From NCBI GenBank assembly GCA_017549565.1, contig JAFYUI010000005.1, positions 1 through 64,000 of the forward strand: 64,000 bases of DNA, read 5' to 3'. The stretch is from Clostridia bacterium. GTDB taxonomy: Bacteria > Bacillota > Clostridia > Oscillospirales > Acutalibacteraceae. Of this stretch, positions 1-8,233 are shown one piece after another; position 1 is the first letter of the stretch; every line of letters starts with the position of its first letter. Made by a program: the position numbers and the translations under genes. The notes beneath the pieces were generated by a model. It saw only the letters and a program-made list of their open reading frames with translations, was not told the DNA's origin and searched no databases.

Positions 1-174
1 CCTGTTAAAATTTGGGATTCTAATATATTCGGCAAATCATTGCATGAACTTGTAAATGAGGGACTTCATACTAAGCTTGCAAGAATGCCTGTGGATGCGA
101 GAATGCGAGTGCAAGAAACGGTTGAAAGGGTAATAAATGAGGGCTGTAACGGCTTAGTTTGTATATTACTTTAA
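1..174 (+). CDS. spoIVA: Stage IV sporulation protein A, C-terminal end (partial)
   Basis: Frame 1 is open from the first base to a TAA at 172-174 and gives 57 residues. They contain SNIFGKSLHELVNEGLHTKL and end in NEGCNGLVCILL, which matches the conserved C-terminus of SpoIVA as I know it from Bacillus. SpoIVA is the ATPase that polymerises on the forespore surface as the base of the spore coat. The start and the ATPase domain lie upstream of the window. Its presence implies an endospore former. No terminator lies directly after the stop; the next element is the 5S promoter. Confidence 0.88.
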   Translation, partial: PVKIWDSNIFGKSLHELVNEGLHTKLARMPVDARMRVQETVERVINEGCNGLVCILL

Positions 175-202
175 AAATTTTTAAAATTTTTTAAAAAAGT
201 GC

Positions 203-231
203 TTGACAAAGTGAAATGTATGTGGTAATAT
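203..231 (+). promoter_or_regulatory. Sigma-A promoter of the 5S rRNA gene
   Basis: TTGACA at 203-208 and TAATAT at 226-231 are separated by exactly 17 bases, with a TG one base upstream of the -10 box (extended -10). Transcription should start near 238-240, about 20 bases before the mature 5S end. Confidence 0.85.
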
Positions 232-258
232 AGCAAAGTCGCCTGAGGCGATACACAG

Positions 259-375
259 TTGGTGTTGATTGCGGCGAGGGTCCACCCGTTCCCATACCGA
301 ACACGGAAGTTAAGCTCGCTTGCGCCGAAGATACTTGGCGGGAAGCTGCCCGGGAAAATAGGTAGATGCCAACAC
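259..375 (+). rRNA. rrf: 5S ribosomal RNA
   Basis: The segment carries the conserved 5S core CCGTTCCCATACCGAACACG and the following GAAGTTAAGC. The ends, TTGGTGTTG and TAGATGCCAACAC, pair as helix I, giving about 117 nt, a normal length. It has its own strong promoter and its own terminator. No 16S or 23S gene is present nearby and spoIVA lies immediately upstream, so this is a stand-alone 5S copy. End positions are set from helix I pairing and may be off by one or two bases. Confidence 0.93.
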
Positions 376-377
376 AA

Positions 378-412
378 AGAGATGTGATTTCGGTCACATC
401 TCTTTTTCTTTT
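378..412 (+). terminator. Intrinsic terminator of the 5S gene
   Basis: AGAGATGTGA and TCACATCTCT form a perfect 10-bp stem around a six-base loop, followed by TTTTTCTTTT. Confidence 0.9.
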
Positions 413-418
413 ATTACT

Positions 419-455
419 TAAAATGGCGGTCGCAAAGCGGCCGCCATTCTTTTAT
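419..455. terminator. Bidirectional hairpin after the propeller gene
   Basis: AATGGCGGTCGC and GCGGCCGCCATT are near-perfect inverted repeats. T-rich tracts follow on both strands. It most likely terminates the leftward sigma/propeller operon and backs up the 5S terminator. Confidence 0.7.
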
Positions 456-459
456 CAAG

Positions 460-2382
460 TCAAAACAGTTTTTCAACCTTAAAATCGTTTTCGCCAAACA
501 TATACATATATCCGTTCACATATACACCGCGTTGAAGTTCTGCTTCGCCATTAAGAGAAATGTTAGTAACCTCCACAAGATTATATCCGTCAAAGTGGAG
601 AACGATATATCTTTTCTCTTGACCATCTTTTAAATCGTATTTGTAAACACCAAGACCAATTAGCTGATTTTCGCGGTCGATATAGTACGATTTATATAGG
701 GTAGAATAATCTGCGTTTTGCAGTTCATACTTACAGAAACCGACAACGCCATCGCTTGTTTCTTCGTAAATTTCAACCTTAAATGTATTCCAATTTTCTC
801 TGCCTATACCAAGAAGCTTACCGTTGCCAAAGTTCACAAGCGAGGTTGAAAAGCCATCAATTGTGCCGGTATCCTTGTAGGTGATGTTGTCTAAATCGGT
901 AAGGTCAAAGAAGAATACAGGGTCAGACATTTCGATTGAGGTGCAAACGTATGCGGTTGTTTTATCAAAGCGCACCGATTGCACTTCTTCATGAGGCGGT
1001 GCAAAATCTTCAACCTTGGCAATTACCTCAAAGCTTTTCAAATCTATGCAGTAAAGACTTGCATTAGACTGACCTGTTGCCGTTATTAAAATATCTGCCG
1101 ATACATTTTCGCCGTTAAGGTATGAGTTTTCTCGAATTGTGGTGGCGTTGGTGGTAGTTACAACTCTCAAAACACCTTCATATTCGTCCATACTCCATTG
1201 GTCCTTCACATAGCCGCGAACGGTTACCGAGCCCTTTTTTTTAAAGCCGTTTTGGTCATAGGTAAGACAAGAAATTTCGGTCATAGAATTGCGGATTTTA
1301 TTGCCGTCTTCATCGTTTTTAACATCGGCAAAAACGTGGGTCAGGAAAATATGGTCTTTTGAAACATACACGTCTTCTGAATAGGATAAAAATGCTGATG
1401 TGCCTTCGAGATTTAATGTTTTTTCATCTAATTTCATTACAACGGTATATCGGGTGCTGTTAAGATTTTCGGGGGAAGTAATAAAGCCGGCAGGAATGGG
1501 TTTCATACCGTCACCTGTATTTATTTGCGGTAAGAAGGTGCTTTCATCACCAAAGTTAATATCATTTTTATTGAAAACAAATTCGGTTAGTAAAATAAGC
1601 TTGCCATCGGTTAGGCGGGAAGACATATAACTGCCTGTAATTTCTATGCGGTTTTTCTCAACTATTTTTTGGGGGTGGCTCACATCAAGTGCAACAACGC
1701 CCACGCAAAGCTGTTTGTTTTCAGTATAAAACTGTGTAATTACAGTTGCAGTTTTACAGTCTTCAGACAAATAAAACTCCCACTTATTTAAATAATAGTC
1801 TTTATTGGTGTAAAGGTCAATGTGTCCAAGCTCTTTGGAATTAAGACCCGCAATAGAAAACACACGCAAGGTTTGATTATCCAAATAATAAATATGCTTA
1901 TCGCTGCGCTTAATACGGTCTGCTTCGGTGATACCTTCAACCTGGTTATCGGTTACTTCCTCGTAGGTGTCACCCACGTTTTCGGCGAGGTCATCGGTTA
2001 CAGCATCTATACCTGTATTCATTTCTGATTCGGGCGCTGCACCGTTATATTTTATGCCAAAGCTTAAGAAATCGAATACGTTATTCGTTATAACCTCAAA
2101 ATTGTTTTTGTATTGTGGTTTTTCAAAGGTTAATATGTTTAGTTTTTGAATAATCGGGTAGTACTCACTGTCAGAATAGCGTGACACATCGGGCAAATTG
2201 GCATTAAGGGGCATAAACAGCCATAGGTTACCAAAAACAAGTGCAAAACAAGCGGCAGCAGCAATTATTGATAATGTAATTCGTTTTTTGTTTATATTTA
2301 TAATTTTTGCATTGGGGTTTGCTTCTTCAAGATATTTATCGTCGGCAAGATTTAATAATTTAAACCAATTTTCTTTTTTCAT
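460..2382 (-). CDS. Membrane-anchored beta-propeller protein, putative anti-sigma partner
   Basis: The 640-residue protein starts with a short cytoplasmic stretch containing LADDKYLEEA, a pattern seen at the N-terminus of clostridial anti-sigma proteins. One transmembrane helix follows at about residues 34-57. A long extracytoplasmic part follows that I recognise as the secreted beta-propeller domain family (PF09826 type). The start ATG overlaps the stop of the upstream ECF sigma gene in an ATGA junction, so the two are translationally coupled. I infer that the N-terminus holds the sigma factor at the membrane and the propeller senses an envelope signal. The anti-sigma role rests on context and the short N-terminal pattern. 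Confidence 0.75.
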   Translation of the reverse strand: MKKENWFKLLNLADDKYLEEANPNAKIININKKRITLSIIAAAACFALVFGNLWLFMPLNANLPDVSRYSDSEYYPIIQKLNILTFEKPQYKNNFEVITNNVFDFLSFGIKYNGAAPESEMNTGIDAVTDDLAENVGDTYEEVTDNQVEGITEADRIKRSDKHIYYLDNQTLRVFSIAGLNSKELGHIDLYTNKDYYLNKWEFYLSEDCKTATVITQFYTENKQLCVGVVALDVSHPQKIVEKNRIEITGSYMSSRLTDGKLILLTEFVFNKNDINFGDESTFLPQINTGDGMKPIPAGFITSPENLNSTRYTVVMKLDEKTLNLEGTSAFLSYSEDVYVSKDHIFLTHVFADVKNDEDGNKIRNSMTEISCLTYDQNGFKKKGSVTVRGYVKDQWSMDEYEGVLRVVTTTNATTIRENSYLNGENVSADILITATGQSNASLYCIDLKSFEVIAKVEDFAPPHEEVQSVRFDKTTAYVCTSIEMSDPVFFFDLTDLDNITYKDTGTIDGFSTSLVNFGNGKLLGIGRENWNTFKVEIYEETSDGVVGFCKYELQNADYSTLYKSYYIDRENQLIGLGVYKYDLKDGQEKRYIVLHFDGYNLVEVTNISLNGEAELQRGVYVNGYMYMFGENDFKVEKLF

Positions 2383-2933
2383 ACAGTTATCCCTTCCTTT
2401 TTAAGATAATCTTTAAAACGATTTCGTGTTCTATGTAAAATAACGCTGACGTGACTTTCAGACATACCCATTTTTTGGGCAATTTCCTGCACACTTAAAG
2501 CGTACCAATAACGGCGCAAAAAGATTATGCGGGCGCGACTGTCCAAGCTTTCTAAAAATTCGTTTATAAGCTTTTTTAAAATAACCTCGTCCTCGACTGA
2601 AAATTCACCGTTTGGAATGCATTCATAATATTCCTCAATAGCGCTTTCAAGGTCGGAATTTCGTTTTTGCGCTTTGTTATATCCATAACGGTCAAGGGCA
2701 AGATTTCGGGTAATACGCCCTAAAAAGTACTGCAGCTTACTTGGCTTTTCGGGTGGTATTGTACGCCAAGCGTTGTGCCAGGTATCATTGACACATTCTT
2801 CGCTGTCTTCTTTTGAATAGAGAATATTATAGGCAATTGTGCGACAATATTTGCCATATTTCTTGTTTGATTCATCAATTGCTGATTGGTCGCGCTTCCA
2901 ATATAGTTCTATTATTTTATTGTCTTCCACCAT
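2379..2933 (-). CDS. ECF-type RNA polymerase sigma factor
   Basis: The product has a sigma-70 region 2 (AYNILYSKEDSEECVNDTWH, then FLGRITRNLALD) and a region 4 helix-turn-helix (LSVQEIAQKMGMSESHVSVI). I chose the ATG at 2931-2933 because the peptide from there (MVEDNKIIELYW) begins where this family usually begins and AAGGGAAG lies just upstream. An in-frame ATG at 2957 would add eight residues. The gene overlaps the propeller gene by four bases. The pair looks like a typical ECF sigma/membrane regulator module. Target genes cannot be told from the sequence. Confidence 0.85.
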   Translation of the reverse strand: MVEDNKIIELYWKRDQSAIDESNKKYGKYCRTIAYNILYSKEDSEECVNDTWHNAWRTIPPEKPSKLQYFLGRITRNLALDRYGYNKAQKRNSDLESAIEEYYECIPNGEFSVEDEVILKKLINEFLESLDSRARIIFLRRYWYALSVQEIAQKMGMSESHVSVILHRTRNRFKDYLKKEGITV

Positions 2934-3053
2934 GTCACTTCCCTTACATTTGTTCAAAGGCCTTTCACCTTAATAGAAGAAAAATAAAACCAAAATCTTA
3001 CAAAAAAATAAAAATTTTTTAGTTCTGAAGACTTGCTTTGTTTTGAATAAACA

Positions 3054-3157
3054 TAAAAAGCCCATAACTTTTTTAAGTTACAGGCCTTCATCATCGTGCG
3101 TGTTTAGTTCTTGGGTGGGTTGATGTTCCTATAACATCACCATAAATATTTTCTTAT
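3054..3157 (-). ncRNA. Candidate small RNA, about 104 nt, of unknown family
   Basis: On the minus strand an extended -10 (TG, one base, TATAAT at 3168-3163) predicts a start near 3157. The transcript first folds GGTGATGTT against AACATCAACC. About 30 bases with no obvious pairing follow. It ends in an 11-bp hairpin at 3060-3085 with an AAAA loop and a run of U at 3059-3055. There is no good -35 box and no ORF with a ribosome site. The minus strand leads away from mnmE, so this is not an mnmE leader. I could not assign it to a known RNA family. Confidence 0.5.
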
Positions 3158-3204
3158 TTTGTATTATATCATAGATTTGTAACTTTTACTACATTTTTTT
3201 ATAA

Positions 3205-3233
3205 TTGAAAAAATTATATATGTGTGTTAGAAT
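3205..3233 (+). promoter_or_regulatory. Probable mnmE promoter
   Basis: TTGAAA at 3205-3210 and TAGAAT at 3228-3233 are 17 bases apart, just upstream of the mnmE ribosome site. Confidence 0.55.
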
Positions 3234-3255
3234 AACCTTTAAAGGAAGTGAAGAA

Positions 3256-4614
3256 ATGTCACGAACAATTGCGGCTATTGCCACACCCTTAGGTGAAGGG
3301 TCAATAGGTGTTATAAGAATTTCGGGCGATGATGCCATAGCGGTTGCCGACAAGGTTTTTAAAAGTATGTCGGGCAAAAAGCTGTGCGAGCTTAAAGGTT
3401 ATTCCGCCCTTTATGGTAATATAGTTGAAAACGGCAAAATTTTAGATGATGCCGTTTCGCTTGTTTTTAAAAACCCACAAAGTTATACGGGTGAGGATGT
3501 TGTAGAAATTTCGGTGCACGGTGGTCGTTTAATGCTTAAAGCGGTGCTTCGCGCGGTGCTTAATAACGGTGCCGTCGCAGCCGAGCCCGGCGAATTTACA
3601 AAACGCGCCTTTTTAAATGGAAAGCTTGATTTAACCAAAGCCGAAAGCATAATGGGACTTATAAGTGCCGAAAGCGATGCCGAACTCAGACTATCCCGCG
3701 CGGCACATATTGGTAAAGTAAGTGAAAAAATTGATAAAATTGAGGCCGATTTGGTATCTGCCGATGCATCAATTGCCGCTTATTCGGACTATCCCGACGA
3801 AGATATTGAAGGTCTTGATTATGACAGCTTTTTAAGTATGCTGACAAATGCCAAGACACAGCTTGAAGAAATGCTTAAAAATTACGATTCGGGACGTGTG
3901 CTTCGAGAGGGTATTGACACCGTAATTGTCGGCAAGCCAAATGTTGGTAAATCGACACTTATGAATATGTTAAGCGGTGCCGACCGTTCAATTGTAACTG
4001 ATGTAGCGGGCACTACTCGTGACATTATAGAAGATACCGTAACGGTTGGAGATATTAAACTTCGCCTTGCTGATACAGCGGGTATTCACAAAACCGATGA
4101 CAAGGTTGAAAGCATTGGTATTGAAAAAGCCAAAAACCGAATTGACTTGGCAGAACTTGTGCTTGCGGTGTTTGACTGCACAACCCCGCTTGATAACAAT
4201 GACCTTGAACTGATTGAGAGCATTAAAAATAAAAACACAATTATAATCATAAACAAAACCGATTTAGAAAATAAAATTGATATGTCGGTTTTTCGTAGCT
4301 TTATGGTTGTGGAAATTTCAGCAAAGCAGGGTACAGGATATACTGAACTATCTAAAAAAATTGCTGAAATTTCGGGTGCTGCTAACCTTAACCCCGACAG
4401 TGCGGTGCTTATTGGCGAGCGCCAGCGTGACTGTGCGGCACGCGCTTTAGAAGCAGTTGATGAAGCGATAAATTCGCTTGTGGGTGGTCTTACAATGGAT
4501 GCGGTTGGCATTTGTGTTGATGATGCTATTGCGGCATTGTTTGAGCTAACAGGCAAGCGTGTTACAAATGCAGTAACGGATGAAATATTTAAAAAGTTTT
4601 GTGTTGGTAAGTAA
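3256..4614 (+). CDS. mnmE: tRNA uridine-5-carboxymethylaminomethyl GTPase MnmE
   Basis: The 452-residue protein is normal length for MnmE (TrmE), the dimeric GTPase that works with MnmG to modify U34 in tRNAs. The N-terminal folate-binding domain begins SRTIAAIATPLGEGSIGVIR. The G domain in the middle has [12 protein letters not shown] (Walker A), DTAG (G3) and NKTD (G4). The C-terminus ends FCVGK, the conserved C-(I/L/V)-G-K with its catalytic cysteine. I chose the ATG at 3256 because AAAGGAAGTG precedes it; an earlier in-frame ATG at 3205 lies inside the promoter. The usual partner mnmG and rsmG are not adjacent. Confidence 0.95.
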   Translation: MSRTIAAIATPLGEGSIGVIRISGDDAIAVADKVFKSMSGKKLCELKGYSALYGNIVENGKILDDAVSLVFKNPQSYTGEDVVEISVHGGRLMLKAVLRAVLNNGAVAAEPGEFTKRAFLNGKLDLTKAESIMGLISAESDAELRLSRAAHIGKVSEKIDKIEADLVSADASIAAYSDYPDEDIEGLDYDSFLSMLTNAKTQLEEMLKNYDSGRVLREGIDTVIVGKPNVGKSTLMNMLSGADRSIVTDVAGTTRDIIEDTVTVGDIKLRLADTAGIHKTDDKVESIGIEKAKNRIDLAELVLAVFDCTTPLDNNDLELIESIKNKNTIIIINKTDLENKIDMSVFRSFMVVEISAKQGTGYTELSKKIAEISGAANLNPDSAVLIGERQRDCAARALEAVDEAINSLVGGLTMDAVGICVDDAIAALFELTGKRVTNAVTDEIFKKFCVGK

Positions 4615-4620
4615 AATAAA

Positions 4621-4656
4621 AATGGTATCATCAAATTAGATGATACCATTTTTTTA
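4621..4656. terminator. Shared terminator between mnmE and rny
   Basis: AATGGTATCATC and GATGATACCATT form a 12-bp stem with TTTTTTA on the plus strand and an A-rich tract on the other side, so it can serve both convergent genes. Confidence 0.88.
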
Positions 4657-4660
4657 TTTA

Positions 4661-6208
4661 TTATTTAGCATAGTCAACAGCGCGACTTTCACGAATAACG
4701 TTAACCTTAATTTGACCGGGATATTCGAGTTCGTTTTCGATTCTTTCGGCAATTTGATGTGACATAAGCACCATTTGGTCCTCGGTCACAACTTCGGGTT
4801 TAACGATTATGCGTATTTCACGACCTGCTTGAATAGCAAACGAGCCCTCAACACCGTTAAAGGAATTGGCGATTTCCTCAAGCTTTTCAAGGCGTTTGAT
4901 ATAGCTTTCAATATTTTCGCGGCGTGCACCGGGACGTGCGGCAGAAATAGCATCTGCTGCCTGAACAATGCAAGCGATGAGGGTTTTTGCCTCAACCTCG
5001 CCGTGATGGGCGTGAATTGCGTTAACAACAGTGTCATTTTCGCGGTATTTCTTTGCAACCTCAACACCAAGCTGAATGTGTGAGCCCTCTTGTTCGTGGT
5101 CAAGTGCCTTACCAATATCGTGAAGCAAGCCTGCGCGTTTTGCAAGGGTTACATCAGCGCCCATTTCGGCAGCCAAAAGACCTGAAAGATAGCAAACTTC
5201 AAGCGAGTGGTTAAGCACGCTTTGTCCATAGCTTGTACGGTATTTAAGCTTGCCGAGCAGCTTGATAAGCTCGGGGTGTAAATTTGGAACGCCTGCATCT
5301 ATCATTGCGCGTTCACCTGTTTGTTTAATGGTTGCTTCAACCTCGTCGGTTGCTTTTTGAACAGATTCTTCAATTCTTGCGGGATGGATACGGCCGTCAA
5401 GAATAAGTTTTTCAAGGGTAACACGCGCAATTTCGCGTCTTACAGGGTCAAAGCTTGAAAGGGTGATAGCTTCGGGTGTGTCGTCAATAATAAGGTCAAC
5501 ACCTGTTGCGGTTTCAAGTGCGCGGATATTTCTACCCTCACGGCCGATGATACGGCCCTTCATTTCATCACTTGGCAATGCAACAACCGAAACGGTCATT
5601 TCAGACGAATGGTCAGCGGCACAGCGCTGAATTGCGTGACCTACAATATTTTTTGCAATGCGGTCGCAATCGTCTTTAATTTGCTGTTCATAATCCATAA
5701 TTTTAACAGCTTTTTGGTGTGTCAATTCTTCGTCTAAAAGCTGGAGTAAGTGCGCTTTTGCTTGGTCTTTGGTAAAGCCCGAAATTTTTTCGAGCAAATC
5801 CATCTGACTTTGCTTTAAGCGTTCACACTCTTCAATTTTTGCATCAATTTCTTTTGAACGAAGAGCTAATTTTTCTTCTTTTGCTTCGAAGTTTTCAATT
5901 TTGCGGTCAAGCGACTCTTCTTTTTGCTGAAGTCGGTGTTCTTGACGCTGAACTTCGCTGCGGCGTTCGCGCAAATCTTTTTCAGTTTCCTGACGCATTG
6001 CGTGAACTTCTTCTTTTGCCTCTAACAAAGCTTCGCGCTTTTTAGATTCGGCGGTTTTAATAGCGTCGTTTAAAATGCGTTTTGCCTCTTCCTCAGCCGA
6101 GCCAATTGTAGCTTCTGCTGATTTGCGGCGATAAGCCGAGCCGGTGAAAAAACCGATAACGGCTAAAACCAGTGCAACGGCGCCCATAATAATCCACGGC
6201 AAGTACAT
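4661..6208 (-). CDS. rny: Ribonuclease Y
   Basis: The protein is 515 residues, standard for RNase Y, the membrane-bound endonuclease that starts mRNA decay in Firmicutes. It has an N-terminal transmembrane helix (residues 4-22) and a long charged coiled coil (about 30-200). A KH domain with [15 protein letters not shown] follows. The HD domain contains [12 protein letters not shown], with its metal-binding His-Asp pair. The annotated ATG at 6208 sits only two bases from the AGGAGGT site at 6217-6211. A TTG two codons further in (6202-6200) has an 8-base spacing, so the true start may be that TTG, giving a protein two residues shorter. Confidence 0.95.
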   Translation of the reverse strand: MYLPWIIMGAVALVLAVIGFFTGSAYRRKSAEATIGSAEEEAKRILNDAIKTAESKKREALLEAKEEVHAMRQETEKDLRERRSEVQRQEHRLQQKEESLDRKIENFEAKEEKLALRSKEIDAKIEECERLKQSQMDLLEKISGFTKDQAKAHLLQLLDEELTHQKAVKIMDYEQQIKDDCDRIAKNIVGHAIQRCAADHSSEMTVSVVALPSDEMKGRIIGREGRNIRALETATGVDLIIDDTPEAITLSSFDPVRREIARVTLEKLILDGRIHPARIEESVQKATDEVEATIKQTGERAMIDAGVPNLHPELIKLLGKLKYRTSYGQSVLNHSLEVCYLSGLLAAEMGADVTLAKRAGLLHDIGKALDHEQEGSHIQLGVEVAKKYRENDTVVNAIHAHHGEVEAKTLIACIVQAADAISAARPGARRENIESYIKRLEKLEEIANSFNGVEGSFAIQAGREIRIIVKPEVVTEDQMVLMSHQIAERIENELEYPGQIKVNVIRESRAVDYAK

Positions 6209-6348
6209 GCACCTCCTATATAGTAAACACGGTTTTCCAAAAGCGGTAACGGGGACCGTGCGTTTGCCCCTGTGACTATAATCAACTCATTTTATGGGAA
6301 ATTCGCCAAATTTTACCATAAAAGAAAAGCTGCAATATTATCTCTTTA

Positions 6349-6377
6349 ATTTTAACACTATATCTTGAATATGTCAA
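6349..6377 (-). promoter_or_regulatory. Sigma-A promoter of rny
   Basis: On the minus strand TTGACA (6377-6372) and TAAAAT (6354-6349) are 17 bases apart. The predicted mRNA has a leader of about 130 bases. Part of it, GCACGGT and ACCGTGT on either side of the segment near 6220-6260, can form a hairpin just above the ribosome site. Confidence 0.8.
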
Positions 6378-6397
6378 CAAAAAAAGCCGCATATTTT

Positions 6398-6432
6398 GAA
6401 AAAAGAACACCCGAAACAGCGTTTCGGGTGTT
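6398..6432 (-). terminator. Terminator of the polA-aspS run
   Basis: AACACCCGAAAC and GTTTCGGGTGTT form a perfect 12-bp stem with a 3-base loop. On the minus strand a T run follows. It is the only clear terminator seen between polA and rny. Confidence 0.9.
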
Positions 6433-6436
6433 GAGA

Positions 6437-8221
6437 TTATTTATCGTTTTCTATAATACCTATTGAAAGGTCCAAAAGCTGCTGCGGGTCAACCTTTGAG
6501 GGTGCACCTGACATAAGCTCGCCTGTGTTTGAAACCTTCGGGAAGGCGATAACATCACGAAGTGAATCGCATTCACACATAATCATTACAAGGCGGTCAA
6601 GACCGATACCCATACCACCGTGTGGTGGTGCGCCATAGCGGTAAGCATCCACAAGGAAGCCAAACTTTTCTGCTGCTTCTTCATCTGATAGGCCAAGGGC
6701 AGCAAACATCTTCTTTTGAAGTGTTGGGTCAGAAATACGGATAGAGCCGCTTGAAAGCTCAACACCGTTAAGCACAAGGTCATACGCTTTGGCAAAAACC
6801 TTTTCGGGTGCGGTGTCAAGATACTGCAAGCACTCATCCAAGGGTGAGGTGAATGGGTGGTGCATGGCATCCCAATTACCTGTTTCTTCGTTATATTCAA
6901 AGAATGGGAATTCTGTAATCCAAAGGAAGTTAAAGCCCTCGGGTATAATATCAAGTCGTTTTGCAACGGTTAAACGAAGTGCGCCCAAAACTGAAAGGCA
7001 GATATTTTTCTTATCAGCAACAATAAGCACAACGTCGCCCTTTTCGGCACCTGTGCGCTCGATAATAGCTGCCATTTCCTCATCACTCATAAACTTTGAG
7101 AAAGAGCAGGTGGGAGCATCCTCAACCCAACGGATAAAGGCAAGACCCTTTGCGCCAATGCCTTTTGCATCTTCGGTTAATTTATCAATTTCTTTTCTTG
7201 TGTAAACACCGGCCGCATTTTTTGCGGTAATAGCGCGTACAGTACCGCCGTTTTTAACTGTATCGGCAAAGACACCAAAGCCACAGTTTTCGACAATATC
7301 CGACAAATCCTTAATCTTCATTTCAAAGCGGGTGTCGGGCTTGTCGCTACCGTAATCGTTCATCGCCTGGGTATAGGTAAGGCGGGGAAGCGGGGTAGCA
7401 ATTTCAACATTTAAAACATCCTTAAACAAGCGGCTTACAAAGCCCTCGGCAATGGTGAAAATATCTTCCATATCAACAAAGGACATTTCAAGGTCGATTT
7501 GGGTAAATTCAGGTTGGCGGTCAGCACGAAGGTCCTCATCGCGATAGCATCTTGCCAACTGCATATAACGGTCAAAGCCCGAAAGCATTAAAAGTTGTTT
7601 ATAAAGCTGGGGTGACTGTGGAAGAGCAAAGAAGCTGCCCTTATGAATACGGGAGGGCACCAAATAGTCGCGTGCACCCTCGGGTGTAGATTTAATAAAG
7701 GTGGGGGTTTCAATTTCGATAAAGCCGTTTTCATCGAAATAGTCGCGGGTTACCTTTGCAATTTTGTGGCGAAGCAAAATGTTATTTTGAATAACAGGGC
7801 GTCGCAAATCAAGATAGCGGTATTTAAGGCGAAGCTCTTCATTAGCAAGGCATTTATCCAAAATTTCAAATGGTGTGGTTTCACTTGCACCCAAAATTTT
7901 AAGGGTTGTAACTTCAATTTCAATATCGCCTGTGGGGATATCGTGATTTATTGAAGAACGCATACGAACCTTGCCCTTGACCATAAGAACATATTCGCTT
8001 CTGATAGCGCTTGCTTTTTCAAAAATTTCCCTGTCGGTATTATCGTCAAAGGCAAGCTGAACAATACCTGTTCTATCTCTTAAATCAATAAATATAAGAC
8101 CGCCAAGGTCACGCTGGCGCTGTACCCAACCGCAAACAACAACCTCTTTATCTAAATCGTCTTTTCTTAATGTACCGCAATAATCGGTACGCTTTAATCC
8201 GTCCATTCTATCAAGCTGCAC
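6437..8221 (-). CDS. aspS: Aspartyl-tRNA synthetase
   Basis: The 594-residue protein has the bacterial AspRS layout. An N-terminal OB-fold anticodon-binding domain carries GWVQRQRDLGGLIFIDLRDR. The class II catalytic core has LPQSPQLYKQLLM and the motif 2 stretch ARCYRDEDLRADRQPEFTQ. The large bacterial insertion follows, and then motif 3 with GIGLDRLVMIM. The start is a GTG at 8221 with AGGAG nine bases upstream. It lies 12 bases after hisS and is the last gene of the leftward run. Whether it charges only tRNA-Asp or also tRNA-Asn cannot be settled here. Confidence 0.96.
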   Translation of the reverse strand: MQLDRMDGLKRTDYCGTLRKDDLDKEVVVCGWVQRQRDLGGLIFIDLRDRTGIVQLAFDDNTDREIFEKASAIRSEYVLMVKGKVRMRSSINHDIPTGDIEIEVTTLKILGASETTPFEILDKCLANEELRLKYRYLDLRRPVIQNNILLRHKIAKVTRDYFDENGFIEIETPTFIKSTPEGARDYLVPSRIHKGSFFALPQSPQLYKQLLMLSGFDRYMQLARCYRDEDLRADRQPEFTQIDLEMSFVDMEDIFTIAEGFVSRLFKDVLNVEIATPLPRLTYTQAMNDYGSDKPDTRFEMKIKDLSDIVENCGFGVFADTVKNGGTVRAITAKNAAGVYTRKEIDKLTEDAKGIGAKGLAFIRWVEDAPTCSFSKFMSDEEMAAIIERTGAEKGDVVLIVADKKNICLSVLGALRLTVAKRLDIIPEGFNFLWITEFPFFEYNEETGNWDAMHHPFTSPLDECLQYLDTAPEKVFAKAYDLVLNGVELSSGSIRISDPTLQKKMFAALGLSDEEAAEKFGFLVDAYRYGAPPHGGMGIGLDRLVMIMCECDSLRDVIAFPKVSNTGELMSGAPSKVDPQQLLDLSIGIIENDK

Positions 8222-8233
8222 GAAAAAACACTC

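Noticed and set aside
3054..3157. 6S RNA, SRP RNA or a T-box as identity of the small RNA
   Set aside because: It lacks the long interrupted helix of 6S RNA, the GGAA-loop helix of SRP RNA and the T-box sequence, and points away from mnmE.
6984..7205. Long antisense open frames over aspS, hisS, murA and other genes
   Set aside because: They follow the codon pattern of the opposite strand, have no ribosome sites and no recognisable protein motifs.
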